Assembly: GCA_020845495.1 (NCBI GenBank)
Contig: JADLFM010000037.1
Coordinates: 39,585-103,584, forward strand
Origin: Chloroflexota bacterium
GTDB taxonomy: Bacteria > Chloroflexota > UBA6077 > JACCZL01
Length of the DNA stretch: 64,000 nt
Reading direction: 5' to 3'
The notes below the pieces were generated by a model. It ran no database searches. It saw only the letters and a program-made list of their open reading frames with translations, and was not told the DNA's origin. Shown piece after piece: positions 26,096 to 35,987 of the stretch. The translations under genes were made by a program, and so were the position numbers. Positions within the stretch are counted from its first letter, which is position 1. The number at the start of each line of letters is the position of its first letter.

Positions 26096-28594
26096 GTGGT
26101 ACTGACGGGCATGGGTATCGGCAACGCGATCCAACGGCTGATCGACCCGGTCGATCCTCGAGTCACAACCTGGCTTGGCCGCGAGCTACCTCGTCTCGTT
26201 GGCGATGGCGTCATCACGCCCGAGCAAGCCACCGTCATCGCACGGCGCTACGGCCTGCCTGATGGGTCGTCCCAGCCATCGCAGCAGATGCCAGATGCCG
26301 AGACTGGTGGAGCCAGCAGCGGGCAGCCGGTCGAGGTACCCGAGACGGCCGTGGACGGAGCGCCGTCCACGGCAGCGCCAGGTGTCGCCCAGGCCCGGCC
26401 GGCCGGCGCGCCCTTCCTCGCCGAGCACGCCATCACGATCGTCCTCTACCTCGGGGCGTTTCTGGTCGTTTCGGCGGTTGCGACGTTTCTGGCGCTCAGT
26501 TGGGGCGACCTCGGCGGCGTTACCAAACTGGCGTCGCTACTACTCGTGGACGCCGGATTCCTCATTGTCGCGCGTCTCTGCCTGCCCCGCGCGACGGTCA
26601 GGCCGGCCGGGCGCACCTTCCTCGCCATCGGCGCACTGCTGGTGCCGGCCGATGTTGCTGCCGCATACGCCTTTCTCTTCGCGGACGGTCCGCTACCATC
26701 GGCGGCGTTCTGGCTGATTGGCGCGGTCCTGGCCGGCGGCTTCTACGGTCTGCTGTCGGTACGGTTGGCCTCACGGGCATATGGCGCGCTCGCAACGCTG
26801 GCGCTGCCGGTCGCGGGGGGATCGCTCGCGTCACTCGCTCGCCTCGATGACTCCGCGGTGCCGTTGCTGGCCGCCCTCAGTACCGGGGCGGCGGTGATCG
26901 CAGCGCGTCACCGGCCGGAACTGGCGCTCGCCGTCGCCACTCGGGCCACCGGGTGCATGCTGCTCGCCACGGTCTCGCTTGCCGCGCTGATCGCGACCTT
27001 TGACGCGACGAAGAGTGACGTCGCTGGCCCGCTGGCGCTCGTCGTCGCGTTCGCAGCGCTGGCTCTCGAGGCGACGCGCAGTGAACGCTCGCTCAGGCTC
27101 ACCGGAGTGCTGGCGCTCGTGCTCGGCCCGTGCATCGCCCTGGCTGTCGGCTTCGGCGCGAACCGCTACCCGCTCGTTGGTGCGGCCGTGGCGTGCATGT
27201 CGATCGCAGCCGCGATTGGCATCCAACCGCTGCGCCCCGGCCTCCCCGGCCGTCCCGGTCGCCTCGTCTGGGACTCCGCCGCGCTCGTGCTCGCCCTGCT
27301 CCTTCCGTTCGCTGCCTGGGACCGTGATGGCGTCAGCCTGGCGCTGGCGTTCTTCGCGACACTCGTGGCCGCGTTCGTTGCCTGGAGCCGCCGCTCCAAC
27401 CTCCCACTGTACGCCGCGACGTTGCTCGCGACGCTTGCTTACGTCAAACTGCTGGCTCTGGCGGGGTCACCTGACAACTCGGTCTGGCGGCTCGGCGCAG
27501 CGCTCTGGCCGCTCGGGCTCATTTGGGTGGCGTTGGGCACAGCCCGGCCGAGACAATGTGGCGGACCGTCCTGGCTCGCGGCGCTGGTGACGCTCGTAGC
27601 TGCCACTGCGCTCACCGAGAGTCAGCCAGGCTGGCAGGTCGCCATCGGCGTGAGTGCCGCGCTCGCGAGTCTGGTCGTTGCCTGGCGGTCAGCAGTCACA
27701 CCGATCGTTCTCTTGAGCGTCCCCTGGCTGCTCCTCGTCGACGATCGTCTCGCCGGGTTAGCAGGCTTACCGTCACCCTATCGTCTGATGGCGCTCGGCA
27801 TCGGGGCATGGCTGCTGGTCGCCGTGTCGTGTGTGGCGCGGCGCCCGTCCATCAACAATGACGAGCCGGCCGGGGCGGATAGGCCGGACCTGAAACGCCT
27901 TCCCGGCTGGACCTGGGCAACGGCAGCACGCATAGGGGCGGTCACCGTCGCCGCTATCGGGCCGCTCTTGCTCGTGGAGCGAGCGGGCGAGCGAGATCGC
28001 TGGCTCGAAGCCGCTGCGCTCGCCTGGCTCAACCTCGCGGCGATGCTGGCCGTTGTCGCGGCCCTCACACGCTCGCGCGATACCGGGCTGGCAGCCGCGC
28101 TCACGTTCGTACCAGCCCTGCTTGCCGGCATCGGCCGCCTCCACCCTGGCGACGCTCAGGCGTACGCGCTCCCAGCCGGGTCGTACCTGCTCCTCGTCGG
28201 CTGGCTGGCGCGCCGGGATCGCCGTCCACCCCGGGCGTTGGTGGCCTTGGTGATTGCTGGCCTGGGAGCGCTCACTCCGATCGGTACGAGCCTGTTCCAG
28301 TCGTTCGACGACGCTCAGACACGGTACGCGATCCTGGCGTTGGTCGAAAGCCTCGCACTCACCGCTGGCGGGTTCGCCCTCCGTTGGCGAGTGCTCGTCG
28401 TCGTCGGGGTAGCAGGCACGGTCGGCGTGGTGCTGCGGCAGCTCGTCGACATCGTGTTGCTGTTGCCAGGTTGGGCGATCCTCGGCGGGGCCGGTCTGTT
28501 GCTGCTGGCGTTCGCGTTTGGCCTGCTGCTGGCACGGGCACGCCTGACAGCAGCAGGCCGTGCTGCCGCGGACCGCTGGTCCGGCTGGGACTGA
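26096..28594 (+). CDS. Large polytopic membrane protein with DUF2157-like region
   Basis: The 832-residue protein has an N-terminal cytoplasmic part of about 120 residues (RLIDPVDPRVTTWLGREL, then VITPEQATVIARRYGLPDG), a Pro- and Ala-rich linker, and then about 20 hydrophobic helices up to the end. The start of the membrane region (ITIVLYLGAFLVVSAVATFL) resembles DUF2157 proteins, which are of unknown function. No enzyme motif is visible. The GTG at 26096 or the ATG at 26111 could be the start; it lies 15 bp after the MDR gene, so it may be co-transcribed. A hairpin follows the stop. Confidence 0.8.
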   Translation: MVLTGMGIGNAIQRLIDPVDPRVTTWLGRELPRLVGDGVITPEQATVIARRYGLPDGSSQPSQQMPDAETGGASSGQPVEVPETAVDGAPSTAAPGVAQARPAGAPFLAEHAITIVLYLGAFLVVSAVATFLALSWGDLGGVTKLASLLLVDAGFLIVARLCLPRATVRPAGRTFLAIGALLVPADVAAAYAFLFADGPLPSAAFWLIGAVLAGGFYGLLSVRLASRAYGALATLALPVAGGSLASLARLDDSAVPLLAALSTGAAVIAARHRPELALAVATRATGCMLLATVSLAALIATFDATKSDVAGPLALVVAFAALALEATRSERSLRLTGVLALVLGPCIALAVGFGANRYPLVGAAVACMSIAAAIGIQPLRPGLPGRPGRLVWDSAALVLALLLPFAAWDRDGVSLALAFFATLVAAFVAWSRRSNLPLYAATLLATLAYVKLLALAGSPDNSVWRLGAALWPLGLIWVALGTARPRQCGGPSWLAALVTLVAATALTESQPGWQVAIGVSAALASLVVAWRSAVTPIVLLSVPWLLLVDDRLAGLAGLPSPYRLMALGIGAWLLVAVSCVARRPSINNDEPAGADRPDLKRLPGWTWATAARIGAVTVAAIGPLLLVERAGERDRWLEAAALAWLNLAAMLAVVAALTRSRDTGLAAALTFVPALLAGIGRLHPGDAQAYALPAGSYLLLVGWLARRDRRPPRALVALVIAGLGALTPIGTSLFQSFDDAQTRYAILALVESLALTAGGFALRWRVLVVVGVAGTVGVVLRQLVDIVLLLPGWAILGGAGLLLLAFAFGLLLARARLTAAGRAAADRWSGWD

Positions 28595-28603
28595 CGTACA
28601 GAC

Positions 28604-28639
28604 GCCCCCTGTCTGGCAACTCAGAGCCAGACAGAGGGC
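28604..28639. terminator. 14-bp hairpin between convergent genes
   Basis: GCCCCCTGTCTGGC at 28604-28617 pairs with GCCAGACAGAGGGC at 28626-28639 with one mismatch and an 8-nt loop. It sits 10 bp after the membrane-protein stop and 25 bp before the aldolase stop on the other strand, so it may terminate both genes. Confidence 0.75.
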
Positions 28640-28663
28640 AGCGGGGCGGACGACGAGGACGGG

Positions 28664-29533
28664 CTAGGAGACGGAGGCCGGCTCCGGACGACGGAACTGC
28701 CCGCCGACCCTCCACTCATCGGCGTCGATTGGCTCGACGCCCAGAACCTCGCGCATCGCCTTGCCGTTACTCTTGAACCAGTCGTACAGGATGCGAACGT
28801 CCCAGCCGATGCAGAAGTCCCGGACGCCCATATCGACGTAGGGCTTCGCTTGCTCAGGGGAGCCGATCTCAGCGCGCGGCCGAATCCCCATCTTGAGCGC
28901 CGTCTCGATGGTGAATTTCTCGGCCTCGACGACGGCCGGGTGGCGGCCACCCTGGTAGGTGCCGGGGTGGCCGATGCTCATCGCGTAGTCGGACGGACCG
29001 AACTGGACCATATCGATGCCAGGGACTGACAGGATCGCCTCGAGGTTCTCGACGCACTCCTTCTTCTCGATCATCAGGTTGATGACCGCCTCGTCGAGCG
29101 CCTTGACGAACGCCTGAGAGCCGCCCTCGAGGATGTAGCCGACGTCGCGGCGCATCCCGACGCCGTGCAGTCCGTTCGAGCCGGGGCACTCTGCCCGGAC
29201 GGATTGGACACACTGGCGCGCCTGCTCGACGGTGCGTACGTCCGCGAAGAGGATGTTTTGAATGCCGGAGCCGATGGCACGCACGGTGATGTGCATGCGC
29301 GGCTCCTGTTCGACCTTGATCATCCCAGAGAAGTTCGGGAAGAGGTCGATGGCGCGGCCGATGTTGTCGAGGGCATACAGGTCGTACGCGCCATACTCGG
29401 CCACGAACTCGAAGTAGTCGAACATACCCGTGTGCCCGATCAGTTCGACGATGGTGGGATCGGACATGTTCATGTGGGTTCCGAGAGTCGGCTTGTCCTC
29501 GCGAAGTCGCTCACGGAGACTGTTTCGACGCAT
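28664..29533 (-). CDS. HpcH/HpaI-family aldolase
   Basis: The 289-residue TIM-barrel protein matches HpcH/HpaI class II aldolases (2-keto-3-deoxy-acid or 2,4-dihydroxyhept-2-ene-1,7-dioate type). Visible family segments are KPTLGTHMNMSDPTIVELIG near the N-terminus, MIEKKECVENLEAIL with the metal-binding Glu, and GIDMVQFGPSDYAMSIGHPG with the metal-binding Asp. These enzymes cleave 2-keto-acid aldols to pyruvate plus an aldehyde, with a divalent metal. The exact substrate is unknown; family members act on hydroxy-aromatic, sugar-acid and citramalyl substrates. The ATG at 29533 has AAGGAGGT about 9 nt upstream. A similar-role DapA-superfamily enzyme lies at 2532. Confidence 0.9.
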   Translation of the reverse strand: MRRNSLRERLREDKPTLGTHMNMSDPTIVELIGHTGMFDYFEFVAEYGAYDLYALDNIGRAIDLFPNFSGMIKVEQEPRMHITVRAIGSGIQNILFADVRTVEQARQCVQSVRAECPGSNGLHGVGMRRDVGYILEGGSQAFVKALDEAVINLMIEKKECVENLEAILSVPGIDMVQFGPSDYAMSIGHPGTYQGGRHPAVVEAEKFTIETALKMGIRPRAEIGSPEQAKPYVDMGVRDFCIGWDVRILYDWFKSNGKAMREVLGVEPIDADEWRVGGQFRRPEPASVS

Positions 29534-29712
29534 GTGAGTCTGACCTCCTTCTTCGGCCGTCGCAGGCGACGCACTCGACGCACCGGCGCCGGGGTCCGTC
29601 CTGGCCGGTCATGCGATGGGACCAGGGCCAGGTACCTGGGCGGCTATGAGGCATGGTAGCCGGTTCTCCCTGGTGCGCGCCGGCCGGCGGCCGTTCGATC
29701 CGCGGCGGTACG

Positions 29713-30825
29713 TCAGGGCGCGACGGCTACGCCTTGCTTGAGACCGCTCCCGCCCAGGATCACGACCGTGGTCACGTCTGAGCGCACTTGTCCGGCAGCC
29801 AGGAGCGAGCGTGCCGCCGCGAGTGCGAGCGCCGCCGTCGGCTCGACGTACAGTCCCTCGGCCGCAAGATCGCGCCCGGCAGCCAGGATCTCGTCGTCGC
29901 TAGCAACAGCGGTACCGCCTTCGCTTTCGCGCAGCGCCTGGAGGATCTCGCGCCGCCGAATCGGGCGGCTGGTGGCAACACCCTCGGCAACCGACCGGCC
30001 GCACTCGACGGCCGGAATGTCGTCGAGGCCGGCCTGGTACGCCGCGTGGATCGGCGCACAGACGGCCGCCTGCGCGCCGAAGAGACGGGGCATCCGCTGG
30101 ATCTCGCCGATGCGGGCAAGATCGCGAAACGCGTAGAACGTCCCCAGCAGCGCGCTCCCCAGCCCGACCGACATCACGAGCGCTTCCGGCGCCCGAAATC
30201 CAAGCTGTTCCCAGATCTCCCAGGCAAGCGTCTTCTGTCCCTCGACGAACAGGGGCTGCCAGTTGTGGCTGGCGTAGAAGCGCCGCTCAGCGGCCTCCTG
30301 CACCGCTCGGGCCGTGTCGTCGCGCGAGCCAGGCACCCGCACCAGCCGGGCACCGTGAGCGCTGATCTGCGCGAGTTTGCCGGGGGAGGTCGAAGCCGGC
30401 GTGAACACCTCGCAGTCGAGGCCAGCACGGGCGGCGTAGCAGGCCAGCGAGGCGCCGGCGTTGCCAGATGAATCCTCGCAGACCTCACGGACCCCCTGTC
30501 GCGCGAGCGCGTTGACCAGCACTGCCGAGCCACGATCCTTGAACGACCCACTGGGCAGGAGCGCCTCGTACTTGAAGACGAACGGCGCAGCGCTACGAAG
30601 GCCGGGCAGGAGCGGCGTCAGCCCCTCGCCGAAGTAGGCGGCCGCATCGCGCTGCCGGATGGGCAGGCCAGCGTCATAACGCCAGAACGAAGCCTCGTCG
30701 GTACGGATGTCTGAGCGGTGCAGCGCCGGCGCGTCAGCGTAGTTCAGGTAGCTGCCACAGGTGCAGCGCCAGACGAGCGCATCATCCGGCTCGCGTCGTC
30801 CACAGGCTGGGCATAGATACGTCAT
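29713..30825 (-). CDS. Threonine synthase-like PLP enzyme with zinc-ribbon N-terminus
   Basis: The 370-residue fold-type II PLP protein has the lysine K96 in SGSFKDRG, the phosphate/cofactor loop EDSSGNAGASLACYAARAG, and a C-terminal VVILGGSGLKQG. The first 25 residues carry a small Cys cluster (CPACG and CTCG) as in archaeal-type threonine synthases. It probably makes threonine from O-phosphohomoserine, but related enzymes (cysteate synthase, diaminopropionate ammonia-lyase, threonine dehydratase) share this fold. The window also encodes homoserine dehydrogenase, the earlier step, but far away on the map. The ATG at 30825 is chosen for the zinc-ribbon start; upstream residues look non-coding. 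Confidence 0.85.
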   Translation of the reverse strand: MTYLCPACGRREPDDALVWRCTCGSYLNYADAPALHRSDIRTDEASFWRYDAGLPIRQRDAAAYFGEGLTPLLPGLRSAAPFVFKYEALLPSGSFKDRGSAVLVNALARQGVREVCEDSSGNAGASLACYAARAGLDCEVFTPASTSPGKLAQISAHGARLVRVPGSRDDTARAVQEAAERRFYASHNWQPLFVEGQKTLAWEIWEQLGFRAPEALVMSVGLGSALLGTFYAFRDLARIGEIQRMPRLFGAQAAVCAPIHAAYQAGLDDIPAVECGRSVAEGVATSRPIRRREILQALRESEGGTAVASDDEILAAGRDLAAEGLYVEPTAALALAAARSLLAAGQVRSDVTTVVILGGSGLKQGVAVAP

Positions 30826-31004
30826 TGAGCCCCACTCGGCCGCTACGTGCGCGCGGCAGTTCGATGGTCGACGGTAGCGGTGGACGACGCCCGAGCCACC
30901 TTCCGGTGCCCGCCGCTCGCCCGGCAAGATGCTACCACTGGCAGTCGAACAGCTTCAGCTTCCCTGGGCACCGCATTCGACGCTGAGCGTCGCAGACACA
31001 CGGG

Positions 31005-32078
31005 CTACGGCGCTGATGTGTCGAAGATTTGCCGAGCCGCCTCGACGTACTGTGGGTACCCCTGGGCCTTCATCCAATACCACCATTCGGTGCCCCATAG
31101 CAGGATTTCGGGGAAGTCCGTTCGACGCGCGAAGTCGACGTGGTCGGACAGGGTCTGCTCCGGGAACTGCTCGTGCTGATAGGCCGGATCGATGGCCGTG
31201 ATCGACAGCCCACCCATGAACCAGGCTTCAGCCTGAACCTCCGCGACAATCGTCGTGCCTTCTTTGTGGAAGATTGAGCGAACGACTCGGTCCTTGATGG
31301 TGTAGTACTCTGGGGCCAACGGGTAGGTGAGCACGCCGAAGTCGGGATACCAGATGTCGCGGTAAAGCGTCGTGCCGAAGACATCTGATAACTGGATCGA
31401 ATCGACCCAGAGCCCCCATTCACCGGCGTCCGTGATGAGGATCGGCCGGCTGTCCAGGTGCTTGACCAGGTCGACCTCTTGCTGAACGAAGGCGTAGTTC
31501 AGGACCGCTTCTCGGCCGCACTTCCCAAAGTTGACAAACGGCTCATTTTCGACCTGCCACATGTCAATGGCTGTCGTCGATTCGAGGGTCGTCACTTCGA
31601 CCCGCAGCAGGTCAAGGATTCGCGTCCGCTTGTCCGCCGCGCTCATCGGCAGCACAAACGACGGCTCATAACACTCCGGCCAACGCGGCTGTTTGTAGCC
31701 GAGTGAGGGAATCAGGTGAACCCCGGCGGCTGCGGCTGTGTTGACGTACCACAGGACGTCCGAGAGGTTGTACTGGCCCGGCGCGGTCTCGATCTCATCC
31801 CAGTAGAGCGGCAGGCGGATCGTATGCGGATGAAGCTCCTTGATCATCTCGGCGTAGCTGGCACGGGGATCGAGACCAAGCTCTCGCGCGTACTTCGGCG
31901 AAAACGTCAGCCCCAGGATCACGTCATGGCGAGGCGCCGGATAGAGCGCTCGGGTATATGAACAGCCGACGATCAGGGCGAAGCCGACGAACAGGACGAG
32001 CACGAGCGCGAGCAGCCGCCTGATCCACCCCACAATGAAGGTCAGCATGGGCGGGTGCGTTGGCAGCAGCCGTGCCAT
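31005..32078 (-). CDS. Lipoprotein-type clan GH-A glycoside hydrolase-like protein
   Basis: The 357-residue protein has a hydrophobic N-terminus ending in a lipobox (LIVGC, Cys39), so it is probably lipid-anchored outside the cytoplasm. The TIM-barrel part resembles clan GH-A glycosidases: IRLPLYWDEIETAPGQYNL, the acid/base candidate E179 in MWQVENEP, and a nucleophile candidate E280 in TIVAEVQAEAW. It likely cleaves a beta-glycoside. The family is not certain and the substrate is unknown. ATG 32078 is kept; the ATG at 32048 is also possible. It lies downstream of the sulfatase on the same strand, but a perfect hairpin (32159-32193) separates them. Confidence 0.8.
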   Translation of the reverse strand: MARLLPTHPPMLTFIVGWIRRLLALVLVLFVGFALIVGCSYTRALYPAPRHDVILGLTFSPKYARELGLDPRASYAEMIKELHPHTIRLPLYWDEIETAPGQYNLSDVLWYVNTAAAAGVHLIPSLGYKQPRWPECYEPSFVLPMSAADKRTRILDLLRVEVTTLESTTAIDMWQVENEPFVNFGKCGREAVLNYAFVQQEVDLVKHLDSRPILITDAGEWGLWVDSIQLSDVFGTTLYRDIWYPDFGVLTYPLAPEYYTIKDRVVRSIFHKEGTTIVAEVQAEAWFMGGLSITAIDPAYQHEQFPEQTLSDHVDFARRTDFPEILLWGTEWWYWMKAQGYPQYVEAARQIFDTSAP

Positions 32079-32158
32079 GCCGCCGAGCCGCTCGCCCGAG
32101 CGCTAGCCTGAACGCGCTCGCCGCCCGGTATCCCGCGGATCGGTAGATCGTTCCGTGA

Positions 32159-32193
32159 CGATGGCTCGGCTGCATCGAGCAGCCGAGCCATCG
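32159..32193 (-). terminator. Perfect 15-bp hairpin after the sulfatase gene
   Basis: CGATGGCTCGGCTGC at 32159-32173 pairs exactly with 32179-32193 around an ATCGA loop. On the minus strand it lies 56 bp after the sulfatase stop and before the glycosidase start. No T-run follows. Confidence 0.8.
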
Positions 32194-32248
32194 AGCAAGA
32201 TGCCCACGGTCGCGGCAGGACAGCGCCTGCCGCCCCTACACACGCGCT

Positions 32249-34546
32249 CTACTGGGCGTTCATGGCTGCCCGCACCTGAGCCTCGCCGTCCGTACACGGG
32301 GGTCCATCCACGTCCACGACCACCCGCTTGAGGGTGCCGGTGAATCGGAAGGGCGCGCGGTAGTCGGCAGTCACCGGCAGACCGCTATCGTAGCCGCAGC
32401 ACAGCCCCTCGCCGGACGTCTCGATGACGGCCGGTACCGTCCGAGGGATCTCGCCCTCACCAATCTTCCGGTCGCCCACAAAGAGCGTCCCCACGCCCTG
32501 ATGCTCGCCGGTCCGCCGGAACTCGAAGCGCAGCGTCTGGGCACCGCTCGGCACCGGCTCGGACGAACTGATCCGGTACTCTTGAAGCCCCAGGTAGTTG
32601 TGAACGTAGTGGAGCCGGCCATCTTTGAGGTACAGCGCGTATCCGGCGAACCAACTTCCGTGCGCGAGCAAGACACCCTCCGCGCCACCGGCCGGGATCT
32701 CAACCTCGGCGGTAATGGTGTGCGAGCGGTTCTTGACGTTGACCGCGGTGTACTCGAATTGCGGCGCACCGCCGGGGAGGTAGACGTAGCGGTTCGTTTC
32801 GCGAGCCGCCAGCGGCTTTGGCTCGGCCATGCGGGCCTGCATTCGCGCGTCGAGCGGCAACACATTGTACCTGCGGGCCTCTGCCCACCAGAGGTCAATC
32901 AGTTCGCGTAGCTTCTCGGGATGGCGGTCGGCCAGATCCGTACACTCCGAGAAGTCCTCGGCCACGTGGTACAGCTCCCAGCGCTGGTTCTCTAGTCCCT
33001 CCGGGGTCAGGATGACGCCCTGCTCCTGCTCGGTGACCGCTTTCCAGCCGTCTTTCCAGATCGCCCGCGACCCGATCATCTCGTAGTATTGGGACGCCTT
33101 CTGAGTCGGCACGGCGGAGTCAGTCAGGCTCCTGGCGAAGCTCACCCCTTCGATCGGCTTCTGCGGAACCCCGGCGATGGCGTCCGGCGGCTGGATCCCG
33201 AGCACGTCGAGGACAGTCGGCATGACGTCGACGACGTGGGTGTACTGTGTGCGCACCGCCCCCTTCGCCGCGATGCCCTTCGGCCAGTGCACGATGAGCG
33301 GATCGCTCATGCCGCCCTGGTGGAGGTAGCGCTTCCAGCGACGCAGGGGAGTGTTGCCGGCCCAGGCCCAGCCCCAGGAGTAGTTGGGGTAGGAGGTGAC
33401 GCTGCCCCATTCGTCGAGGTGCTTCAGGTTCTCCTCGACGCTCGGCTGCACCCGGTTCGGAAACTGGAGCTCGTTGAACGAACCGTATGGGCCACCCTCG
33501 GCGCTGGCGCCGTTGTCCGACGTGGCGAAAATCAGCGTGTTGTCCAGTTCGCCCTGCTCGGCGAGGAAGTCGATCACCCGGCCGATGTGATGGTCGGTCT
33601 GCTCGAGGAAGGCGGCGTACACCTCCATCTGACGGGCGTACAACCGCTGCTCGTCGTCGGACAGGGAGTCCCAGGCGGGAATCCACTCAGGGCGCGGCGG
33701 CAGCGCGGTGCCCGGCGGAACGATGCCCGCGTCGAGTTGGCGGGCGAAGATCTCGTCGCGCCAACGATCCCAGCCTCGGTCGAAGCGGCCCCGATACTTG
33801 TCGATCCACTCCTGCTCAACGTGATGGGGGGCATGGCCGGCGCCGAGGCAGTAGTAGAGGAAGAACGGCTTGTCCGGGCTGACCGCCCGCAAGTCGGTCA
33901 CGAACTCGATGGCCTTGTCCGCAAGGTCGGCGTTGAGGTGGTAGCCCTCGTCGTAGGAGCGCGGCGGACTGATGTAGTGATTGTCCGCAACGAGGGTCGG
34001 GGACCACTGGCTCGTCTTGCCGCCGATGAAGCCATAGTAGCGCTCGAAGCCGCGCGCCAGCGGCCAGCGGGCCTTGGACGCCCCCGAGGCGTACTCACTG
34101 GCGAGGGTCAGGTGCCACTTCCCGACCGCGAACGTGGCGTACCCCTCACGTACCAGGATCTCAGACAGGAAGCCGTTCTCGCGCGGGACGCTCCCGTTGT
34201 AGCCAGGGAAACCGGTCGCCATCTCCTGAATGATGCCGACGCCGTTCGAGTGGTGATTCCGGCCGGTCAGCAGGCACGACCGTGTCGGCGAACAGATGGC
34301 GGTGGTGTGGAAATCGCGGTAGCGGACGCCGTTGGCAGCCAGCCGGTCGAAGGTCGGCGTGTGGATATCGGAGCCGAAGCACCCGAGTTGGGCGAACCCG
34401 ACGTCGTCGAGCAGGATGAACAGGACGTTCGGCGCGCCGGACCGGGCGCGCGGCGGCACCGGCCAGGCTGGCGTCGACTCGCCAATCGTGTTGCCGATGA
34501 CGCCTTGAAACGGCGTACCCTCCAGGTACTCGCGTAACTCCGCCAC
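32249..34546 (-). CDS. Type I arylsulfatase
   Basis: The 765-residue protein is a type I sulfatase. The formylglycine motif CSPTR starts at Cys85 (ICSPTRSCLLTGRNH), metal-binding Asp47/Asp48 lie in LFILLDDVGFAQLG, and the downstream site Asp/Asn pair is in TLIFATSDNGASAEGGP. Residues about 625-765 form a C-terminal beta domain common in arylsulfatases of Actinobacteria and relatives. It hydrolyses sulfate esters; a formylglycine-generating enzyme is needed but not in the window. No signal peptide is seen, so it may be cytoplasmic. The GTG at 34546 is chosen because AGGAGG lies 7 nt upstream. It is 133 bp downstream of the class III aminotransferase and could be its operon partner. Confidence 0.92.
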   Translation of the reverse strand: MAELREYLEGTPFQGVIGNTIGESTPAWPVPPRARSGAPNVLFILLDDVGFAQLGCFGSDIHTPTFDRLAANGVRYRDFHTTAICSPTRSCLLTGRNHHSNGVGIIQEMATGFPGYNGSVPRENGFLSEILVREGYATFAVGKWHLTLASEYASGASKARWPLARGFERYYGFIGGKTSQWSPTLVADNHYISPPRSYDEGYHLNADLADKAIEFVTDLRAVSPDKPFFLYYCLGAGHAPHHVEQEWIDKYRGRFDRGWDRWRDEIFARQLDAGIVPPGTALPPRPEWIPAWDSLSDDEQRLYARQMEVYAAFLEQTDHHIGRVIDFLAEQGELDNTLIFATSDNGASAEGGPYGSFNELQFPNRVQPSVEENLKHLDEWGSVTSYPNYSWGWAWAGNTPLRRWKRYLHQGGMSDPLIVHWPKGIAAKGAVRTQYTHVVDVMPTVLDVLGIQPPDAIAGVPQKPIEGVSFARSLTDSAVPTQKASQYYEMIGSRAIWKDGWKAVTEQEQGVILTPEGLENQRWELYHVAEDFSECTDLADRHPEKLRELIDLWWAEARRYNVLPLDARMQARMAEPKPLAARETNRYVYLPGGAPQFEYTAVNVKNRSHTITAEVEIPAGGAEGVLLAHGSWFAGYALYLKDGRLHYVHNYLGLQEYRISSSEPVPSGAQTLRFEFRRTGEHQGVGTLFVGDRKIGEGEIPRTVPAVIETSGEGLCCGYDSGLPVTADYRAPFRFTGTLKRVVVDVDGPPCTDGEAQVRAAMNAQ

Positions 34547-34679
34547 GTGCTTCCTCCTGAGTGGTTGATGGTGTTGGCCGATCGTGCTCGACCGAGTTGT
34601 GCCGCGCCACGGCTCGGTTTCCGGATGCCGCCATAGCGCCAGGCACAGCCGCTGCTCCCACGTCGCCCGTCGAGCGGCC

Positions 34680-35987
34680 TCAACCTTTGACGCGCCGCAG
34701 CGCCCGCTCGGCAGCCGCGAGCGTTCTGTCGACATCCGATTCGTCGTGCGCGGTCGAGACGTACATCTTGCCGCCCACGGAGAGCAGGATGCCCTCGCGG
34801 ATCATCTCCACCCCGAAGCGGTACGTCGCCGCCGCGTCCTGACGCGCCAGCGCCCGGGCATCGGTCGTCTCGTGCTCGGTGATGAGCGGCTGGAAGACCG
34901 GTGCCTCGCCTGGTGCTGTGAGCGGCAGCCCCACCCGGCGGCCGACCTCGATGAGGCCATCGCGGAGGATTGTGCCGACGCGATGGAGCCGTTGGTAGGT
35001 ACCCGGCTGCGCCAACAGATCGAGCGTCGCGAGCCCGGCCGTGGCGGCAATCGGGTTGCCGGAGAGGGTGCCGCTGATCTGGACGTAGCCTGGCTCTTTG
35101 GAGCGTCGCGGGTCGCAGAGCGCCATGATCTCGCGGCGCCCGGCCACGGCGGCCAGCGGGTAGCCGCCGCTGACCGCCTTTCCGTACGACGCGAGATCGC
35201 ACTCCACGTCGTAGTAGTCCTGAGCGCCGCCCCAGGCCAGTCGGAAGCCGGTCACGACCTCGTCGAATATGAGGGGAATACCGTGGTCGCGCGTGATCTG
35301 ACGAACGCCCTGAAGGAAGCCCGGCCTGGGAACGATGCTCCGCTGGAGCGGCTCGACGATGACGGCGGCAAGCTCGCCGGCGTGCTCGGCGATGATGCGC
35401 CCGGTGGTCTCCAGGTCGTTGAATGGCGCAACCAGCACCGTCTCATCCAGCACCTTCGGGACGCCGGCCGACTCGGCGTGCGCGCGGGGGTAGTCCGGCT
35501 CGCCATGCGGAGACACCGAGTACTGGGCGTAGTCGCCCAACCCATGGAAGCCGCCCTCGAACTTGAGGATCTTGTCGCGGCCGGTGTAGGCGCGAGCGAG
35601 GCGCAGGCCGTAGGAGACAGCCTCATTGCCGGTGCTGACGAAGCGGACGAGCTCGGCGCACGGTGCACCCTGGCAGATCCGCTCGGCAAGCTCGATGGTC
35701 GGCTCGGTGAGCAGATAGAACGTCGAGCCGCGCGCCACCTGGCGGGTGACCGCCTCGACGACGACCGGGTGCGCGTGTCCGACGACCATTGGCCCGGACC
35801 CGAGGATATAGTCGACGTACTCGCGCCCGTCGACATCGTAGACCTTGCTTCCACGCCCCTCGCGTACGACGACCTGGACGTCGTCGGGCAGGCGAAAATA
35901 GCCGAGGCAGCCGCCCGGCATCGCCTCGGTAGCGCGAGCGAGCAAGCGATCGTGCTCGGCCGAACGTGCATTCACCTCGACTGCCAT
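34680..35987 (-). CDS. Class III aminotransferase / glutamate-1-semialdehyde aminomutase-like
   Basis: The 435-residue fold-type I PLP enzyme has the PLP lysine at about K270 in LASYGKAVSGGYPL, the aspartate in IPLIFDEVVTGFRLA, and VRFVSTGNEAVSYGLRLARAYTG. It resembles glutamate-1-semialdehyde 2,1-aminomutase, but catabolic relatives with the same pattern are common in Chloroflexota and no heme genes are nearby. The ATG at 35987 is chosen because GGAGGT is 7 nt upstream. It is followed at 133 bp by the sulfatase on the same strand. The role is probably amine or amino-acid catabolism rather than heme synthesis. Confidence 0.88.
   Translation of the reverse strand: MAVEVNARSAEHDRLLARATEAMPGGCLGYFRLPDDVQVVVREGRGSKVYDVDGREYVDYILGSGPMVVGHAHPVVVEAVTRQVARGSTFYLLTEPTIELAERICQGAPCAELVRFVSTGNEAVSYGLRLARAYTGRDKILKFEGGFHGLGDYAQYSVSPHGEPDYPRAHAESAGVPKVLDETVLVAPFNDLETTGRIIAEHAGELAAVIVEPLQRSIVPRPGFLQGVRQITRDHGIPLIFDEVVTGFRLAWGGAQDYYDVECDLASYGKAVSGGYPLAAVAGRREIMALCDPRRSKEPGYVQISGTLSGNPIAATAGLATLDLLAQPGTYQRLHRVGTILRDGLIEVGRRVGLPLTAPGEAPVFQPLITEHETTDARALARQDAAATYRFGVEMIREGILLSVGGKMYVSTAHDESDVDRTLAAAERALRRVKG

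Noticed and set aside
34680..35987. Heme-pathway glutamate-1-semialdehyde aminomutase
   Set aside because: No heme gene is adjacent and the gene is followed by a sulfatase; catabolic relatives fit better.
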